DNA of 64,000 nucleotides from Primula veris (taxonomy: Eukaryota > Streptophyta > Magnoliopsida > Ericales > Primulaceae): contig OY821740.1 in NCBI GenBank assembly GCA_963682055.1, positions 17,322,814 through 17,386,813 on the forward strand, written 5' to 3'. A program made the translations under genes and the position numbers. The notes beneath the pieces were generated by a model, which worked only from the letters and a program-made list of their open reading frames with translations, did no database searches and was not told the origin of the DNA. Of the stretch, positions 59,345 to 64,000 are shown piece by piece (position 1 is the first letter of the stretch; each line of letters begins with the position of its first letter).

Positions 59345-60430
59345 ATGTTAGATTTAAGCTTTTACAAACTCGATACTATCCTCACTCTTAAAGAGCCCTT
59401 TTACAAAGAAAATGTCTATGAATTTTATCATCACCTAGTTCTCGATAGGGATAATGATGACGCACTCCGCTTGCGTTCATCGTTTAACGGACAACCTTTC
59501 GTTTACGGTATAGACCGTCTACGAACCCTTTTACGCCTAGATAGCGATGGTATCTATGAGTCTAGTGAAGAACTATGTGAGACTCTCGAGATTGATAACT
59601 TTAACGATCTCAAGGATGAAAATTTTCATCCCAACCACCAAAATCGCTCCAACAAAGCCCATGGCCTTCTCTTTAAAAACAAACTAGCCTACCACATCCT
59701 CTCTCACATAATCCTCCCACATACCTCCAATTTCACGGATGTTACCAATGAGTACATCTTTCTTTTGGGATGCATCCATCGCCGAGTCCGACTTGACTTT
59801 GCATCCCTCATTTTCTTTAAGATGGATTCTCTTAAAACAAAATCCAAGAATGGGTTACCTTACAGTGCCCTAATTTCGGCCATTCTAAAGGACCTAAATC
59901 TCGTTCCCGGTGGAACATTGTTCAAAAATAAGGATAAGCACATTTGGGACACTTCCTATCTCTCCCAAATGTCCATAAAATTCCACAATACCGACAAGTC
60001 CATAACTTGGTCCGGTAAGCGGGTATCCGGCCCCAACTACACCCCTCTTTCCCCCGAAGAGGAAGAATACGTCGGCCCTAAGCCGACACCACAAGCCGCT
60101 CATGAGGAATTCTCCTCCGAGTCTCTCCCCCCCACCGATATCCCTACCTCCTCCCGTCCCTCTCGAGGTCGCGGAAAAGCTCAAGTAGGATCTTCGACTC
60201 TTCCTCCGCGCACCGAACAATTTTACAACGATCTCTATATTGATCAATATCGGAATGCGCAACTTCAACGTCGCATGTTTCGCTCCATGCATCCTAATCA
60301 ATAAGATATGGACGAAATCGATAGGTTAAGCAACGAGCAACGGGCGAGGTTCCATGGTTATTTTCCCGACTTTGCCGGTAATAACAATGACGAAGACGAA
60401 GAGGATGATGCGACTTCCCACCGCGACTAG
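59345..60430 (+). pseudogene. Late (env-position) retrotransposon ORF of the 'putative plant transposon protein' type
   Basis: The frame is open from upstream of 59345 (PNDYDTERTNVRLFRERFPA precedes the first Met) to TAA at 60302-60304 (319 codons from the Met). It then continues in the same frame for 41 more codons with an acidic end (NNNDEDEEDDATSHRD) to TAG at 60428-60430. A conserved-looking domain (GQPFVYGIDRLRTLLRLDSD, ILPHTSNFTDVTNEYIFLLG, GCIHRRVRLDFASLIFFKMD) matches my recollection of the plant transposon protein family found between pol and the 3' LTR. A Pro/Ser/Gly-Arg-rich region follows. The true start is missing or upstream. Function unknown; no transmembrane segment seen. Confidence 0.65.
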
Positions 60431-60984
60431 GCGGATCTATCTTTTTCATGTTTTTGATGATGTCAAAGGGGGAGAAATACCTCTCTTTTTTTGTCTTTGC
60501 GTTGTATTTCTATTATTTCCTTTTTAGTTGAACAAGTTGTTTTTTTTTTTGATGTAATAAGTACGAAACGGTTTTACTTGGTTATTATGATGCGTTTCTT
60601 CTTATATTGCTCTTGTGTATATGGCATTGTGTGATTGTAATTTTAAATATGCGTTTGTATCTTATTTGATATTATTGCATTTGGTGCGCATAGATTGCTA
60701 GTTGATTGGGTTATATATATTGTTTTTCTTTTGTGGCGATTGACCATTTTTAGGCAAAACTATGGCCAAATTTTCGCTTGCATATAGATTTTCGTAATCC
60801 CTATTCGTTTAGCATTGTTTTAACGTCGTTTTAAAATCGGATGTTATGACATTTACTTGCTTTTTCTCTAAAAACTTTTATCCAAGTAAAGCGTCATCTA
60901 TACATTTCGGTTATACTTGTTTAAACAAAAAGAGCTTATAGTATGTTGAAGTCAATATTTTGTCATCATCAAAAAGGGAGAGAT
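60431..60984 (+). other. 3' noncoding tail of the left Copia copy with polypurine tract
   Basis: Contains AAAGGGGGAGAAA near 60466 and ends with AAAAAGGGAGAGAT directly before the LTR. The second is the plus-strand priming tract; the first is a similar extra copy about 510 bp upstream. Confidence 0.7.
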
Positions 60985-62176
60985 TGTTGAACGATGTTCT
61001 TCAAATCGATTATTTTAATGATAACAAAAATTGTAAAACATGATAAAAGCTCGTTTTGTGTACTAATCATTTATCGAGTGTATTAAAGATTCAAAATGAT
61101 AAATTGCGTAATTACGAAGCCAATGGTTCAAGCGGAACCTAAATCGGATTTGAAACGAGTTAGTTACGGGGTTTCGAAGTTTGTTGAGAAAACCGAAACA
61201 ATTGCGAGAACAAAGAAAACGACTGATCTTGATATAGAAACGATCGATCAATTCAGTGGTATTTTCTTCCAGTGAGCTCAACATAAAAACGACCGATCGC
61301 CAGGCTTAAAACGACCGATCTTTTTTAGTGTGATTTCTTCCAGTGAGCACAGATGAAAAACGACCGATCGTTTTTCAGAAACGACCGATCGTTTCTGTAG
61401 AATTTCAAATTCCAGCTTTTAAGTCTTTCCTGAAAATTGGGCGAACTGCTGAATAACCAGCATTCAATTCAGCCAACAACCAGCAACGGTCTGAAATTAA
61501 TTGCTGAACCTTTTCACTCTACAAATAGCCCCAAAGTCCATTGGAGAGATCATCCAAGCATACACAACATTTAAGCAAATCCTACTAAGAAATTCTTCAA
61601 GCTTATACTTCCAAATTCTCACTTATTATTCATAAATTATTCTCGATTATATTCTCATTGTAATCTTATAAACATCGAGATAATATTTGTTAGTGAGTGA
61701 TTTATTCAAATCAAACTTGTAAAAGAGTGTATTATAAACTCATTAGTGAGCGATTGATCGGGTAGAAGCTTTTCAAGCAAGTGTAGCTTAAAAGTTCTAG
61801 GCTTTTCTTTCGGGATACTCATTAAGTGAGGGGGAGCTTAATCGGTTGATTAAGCTCGTTAGGTTGTAACCTTGGAACGAGATTCTAGTGAAACACTCGG
61901 TAGTGAAAATACCGAGGAGAGGACGTAGGCGCATTTTTGCCGAACCTCTATAAATCTTGCGTTATTTCTTTCCCTTAACTTTTACGTTTCGTATTTATCT
62001 ATCGCTTATATTCATTGCTTGCTTAGATTAATTTAGCGATTATTTGTTAACGAAAGAGTTTAGGTCATAAAAACCACTTATTAACTTAGTTAATAAGCCT
62101 TAGATTTCTTTCCGCGAAAAACGTACGAAAACCTTATTCACCCCCCCTCTAAGGTTTAGACACCTACGGACCAACA
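60985..62176 (+). repeat. Copia LTR, 1,192 bp
   Basis: Starts TGTTGAACGATG and ends CCAACA, with TGTTG/CAACA inverted ends. It is preceded by a polypurine tract and followed by a tRNA-Met primer site. Between about 61225 and 61400 it carries several ACGACCGATCG-type palindromic words, some within a duplicated block that also contains TTTCTTCCAGTGAGC. Confidence 0.88.
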
Positions 62177-62178
62177 AT

Positions 62179-62190
62179 TGGTATCAGAGC
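62179..62190 (+). other. Primer binding site, initiator tRNA-Met type
   Basis: TGGTATCAGAGC lies two bases after the LTR end and complements the 3' end of plant initiator tRNA-Met, the usual primer of Copia elements. Confidence 0.9.
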
Positions 62191-62241
62191 CTAGCTCTTC
62201 TATTTTGTAAAATCTAACGATTTGTAGTTTAAAGATCCGAC

Positions 62242-63933
62242 ATGTCTTCGTACGCCGACTCTAAATCCATAACTAGGCCCCCGTTCTTTGACGGCACTAA
62301 CTATCCCTATTGGAGAGACCTAATGAAAATTTTTCTATGTGGGTATGAAATAGATCAATGGATTAGTATTAGTAAAGGCTATAGAACGCCTAGGAGAAAT
62401 GGCGAAGATAAACTTGTAGAGGAACTAGACACCGATGAACGCCTCGCATTTTCCCTAAATTGTAGGGCTATGACTTCTATCACTTGTGCGCTCTCGCCTA
62501 GTGAATATGATAAGATTTCCGGTTGTGACACCGCTAAGCAAATGTGGGATAAGCTAGCTATTATGCACGAAGGAACTAGTCAAGTTAAGGACTCTAAAAT
62601 TAGCATGCTTATTCATGATTATGAATTATTTAAAGTCGATGATGACGAGTCTATTGCTTCTATGTACACTCGTTTTACTAAGATTACTAATGATCTTAAA
62701 AGACTTGAAAAGGTATACTCTAGCAAGGAGATGGTGACGAAAATCCTTCGAAGTCTTCCAAGGAAGTGGGAATCAAAAGTGACGGCCATACAAGAGGCCA
62801 AGGACATGAACACTCTCTCTCTCGACAACCTCATTGGATCCCTAAGCACTCATGAACTCGACATGACGACTCGAAAGCATGAGGATGACTCGAAAAAGAA
62901 GAAAGGCATTGCCTTCAAATGCACAACAAATGACGATAGCGAAAATGATTCATCTAGTGAGGATGATGAGATGGCTCTCTTCGCCAAACGCTACAACAAA
63001 TTCCTAAGTTGGAAAAAGAAGGGTGGACAACGATTTCGGAAAAAGGAGTATAAGGGAGAGCCTTCCGAAAAATCTAGCAAAAAGGACGAAATCATTTGCT
63101 ACAAATGTCACAAACCCGGCCATATGCAAAACGAATATCCCTTGAAGAAAAAGGACAAGTTCGTAAAGAAAAAGGAAAACAAGAAGGCATTCTTGGCCGC
63201 ATGGGGGAGCGATGATGATAGCTCCGATAGCGACAATGAAGAAGTCGCAAATCTATGTCTCATGGCTAGAGACGATGATACCGAGGATGTAAGTTATCAC
63301 TCCTCTAACTCCTCTATTTCTAGTGATGATTGTCTTGATATTAATGATGTGTTAGAGTCTTTAGAAAAAGCTAGAGGTAAGAACAAATCTTTTAGAAAAT
63401 TGCTAATTACTCTACAAGACAAACTTGAAAATTTAGCTATGAAAAATGACTCACTCACAACTAAAAATGCCGAACTCACCCTAGAAAATGATAAGTTAGT
63501 TAATGACCTTAAGTCATGTAAACTTAAGGCGGATAGCGCCGAACTTACTCTCTCTAAGTTCACTAAAGGTAGTAAAATGCTAAGTACTATATTAGCTTCT
63601 CAACAAGGCGCGTATGATAAAACCGGTGTAGGTTACAACCCACTCTTAACGGCTAAGCATAAAAACCTATTCACCAAACAAACGGCTAAAAATGAAAGTA
63701 GACAACCAAATCACTCTCATAAAAACAACTCGTATAAAAAGAACTTAGTTTATAATCGTTTTGTTAAACCTATATCACATGTTAAATGTATTACTTGCAA
63801 CCGTAGTGATCACTATGAAGATTACATATATTGCCCTAATAGGTATAAGGTTAATAGAAATGATTTGGTTTGGATTCCAAAGGGTCGAGACTCTAACCCT
63901 CAAGGACCCAAAAATGGATTAGGGTACCAATGA
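62242..63933 (+). CDS. Copia gag polyprotein (563 aa), SIRE-like
   Basis: Starts 51 bp after the primer site, MSSYADSKSITRPPFFDGTN. The gag domain covers about residues 15-215 (YPYWRDLMKIFLCGYEIDQW, AKQMWDKLAIMHEGTSQVKD, KILRSLPRKWESKVTAIQEA). A Lys/Asp/Ser-rich linker precedes the zinc knuckle CYKCHKPGHMQNEYP, in which the last Cys of CCHC is Tyr. Then follow an acidic stretch, a coiled coil (about 385-450), and a second C-x2-C-x4-H-x7-C pattern (CITCNRSDHYEDYIYC). It ends at TGA 63931-63933; the same frame then stays open to the window edge (SFCLVGMHEL), so this stop may separate gag from protease/pol or be a mutation. Confidence 0.88.
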   Translation: MSSYADSKSITRPPFFDGTNYPYWRDLMKIFLCGYEIDQWISISKGYRTPRRNGEDKLVEELDTDERLAFSLNCRAMTSITCALSPSEYDKISGCDTAKQMWDKLAIMHEGTSQVKDSKISMLIHDYELFKVDDDESIASMYTRFTKITNDLKRLEKVYSSKEMVTKILRSLPRKWESKVTAIQEAKDMNTLSLDNLIGSLSTHELDMTTRKHEDDSKKKKGIAFKCTTNDDSENDSSSEDDEMALFAKRYNKFLSWKKKGGQRFRKKEYKGEPSEKSSKKDEIICYKCHKPGHMQNEYPLKKKDKFVKKKENKKAFLAAWGSDDDSSDSDNEEVANLCLMARDDDTEDVSYHSSNSSISSDDCLDINDVLESLEKARGKNKSFRKLLITLQDKLENLAMKNDSLTTKNAELTLENDKLVNDLKSCKLKADSAELTLSKFTKGSKMLSTILASQQGAYDKTGVGYNPLLTAKHKNLFTKQTAKNESRQPNHSHKNNSYKKNLVYNRFVKPISHVKCITCNRSDHYEDYIYCPNRYKVNRNDLVWIPKGRDSNPQGPKNGLGYQ

Positions 63934-64000
63934 TCGTTTTGTCTTGTAGGTATGCACGAACTGAAAAGCCTCCTCGAAGACGGAGATGCAACCGCCGCGC
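63934..64000 (+). other. Start of the pol frame, cut by the window end
   Basis: The reading frame of gag stays open past its TGA through SFCLVGMHELKSLLEDGDAT to the last base. It is too short to assign a domain; by position it should lead into the protease. Confidence 0.35.

Larger units (their letters stand above)
59237..64000 (+). mobile_element. SIRE-like Copia DNA: 3' end of one copy, shared LTR, 5' part of another
   Basis: Left to right: late ORF, noncoding tail, polypurine tract, LTR (60985-62176), tRNA-Met primer site, gag ORF, window edge. A primer site to the right and a polypurine tract to the left of the same LTR mean two internal regions share it. The left internal region begins abruptly without pol, and the right one is cut by the window end. 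Confidence 0.8.

Overview
The window is nuclear DNA from a flowering plant, most likely a eudicot. The evidence is multi-exon genes with GT-AG introns and plastid transit peptides, an AT-rich background, and dense nested plant transposons. The species cannot be fixed from the sequence.

Four host genes are complete, and I could assemble each exon by exon with all phases agreeing: a plastid-type aspartyl aminopeptidase (minus, 561-12601, 10 exons, 527 aa); a plastid BASS4-type sodium/metabolite carrier (plus, 13477-19786, 14 exons, 422 aa); mevalonate diphosphate decarboxylase (minus, 20449-26241, 10 exons, 423 aa); and an ACR12-type protein with two ACT domains (minus, 51464-57443, 10 exons, 286 aa). 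The first two are head to head across about 0.9 kb. BASS4 and MVD converge tail to tail.

Mobile DNA fills the rest. A 5'-deleted Copia element (7568-12296) sits antisense inside intron 1 of the aminopeptidase. A roughly 1 kb MITE-like unit lies in BASS4 intron 1. A Mutator-like element (about 26330-30215) ends just upstream of the MVD start codon. It carries FAR1-type transposase remnants, a plant-mobile-domain pseudogene, a GC-rich foreign insert and a nested solo LTR. A 1.7 kb foldback element follows (30815-32498).

The main find is a 15,963-bp Tat-type Ty3/gypsy element on the minus strand (34421-50383), bounded by a perfect CATAT target-site duplication. Its gag and pol are broken by frameshifts. 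On the opposite strand, about 8.7 kb between pol and the 3' end carries a chain of at least eight ORFs. Most are short charged coiled-coil proteins with their own TATA box, leader and 3' signal. One is a four-exon gene of about 690 codons whose phases still agree at every junction, although it has two in-frame stops. The 3' LTR is reduced to a stub of about 20 bp.

The right end (about 59240-64000) is SIRE-like Copia DNA. A single 1,192-bp LTR is shared by the 3' internal end of one copy (a late ORF and polypurine tract) and the 5' internal start of another (tRNA-Met primer site and a full gag ORF that runs towards the window edge).
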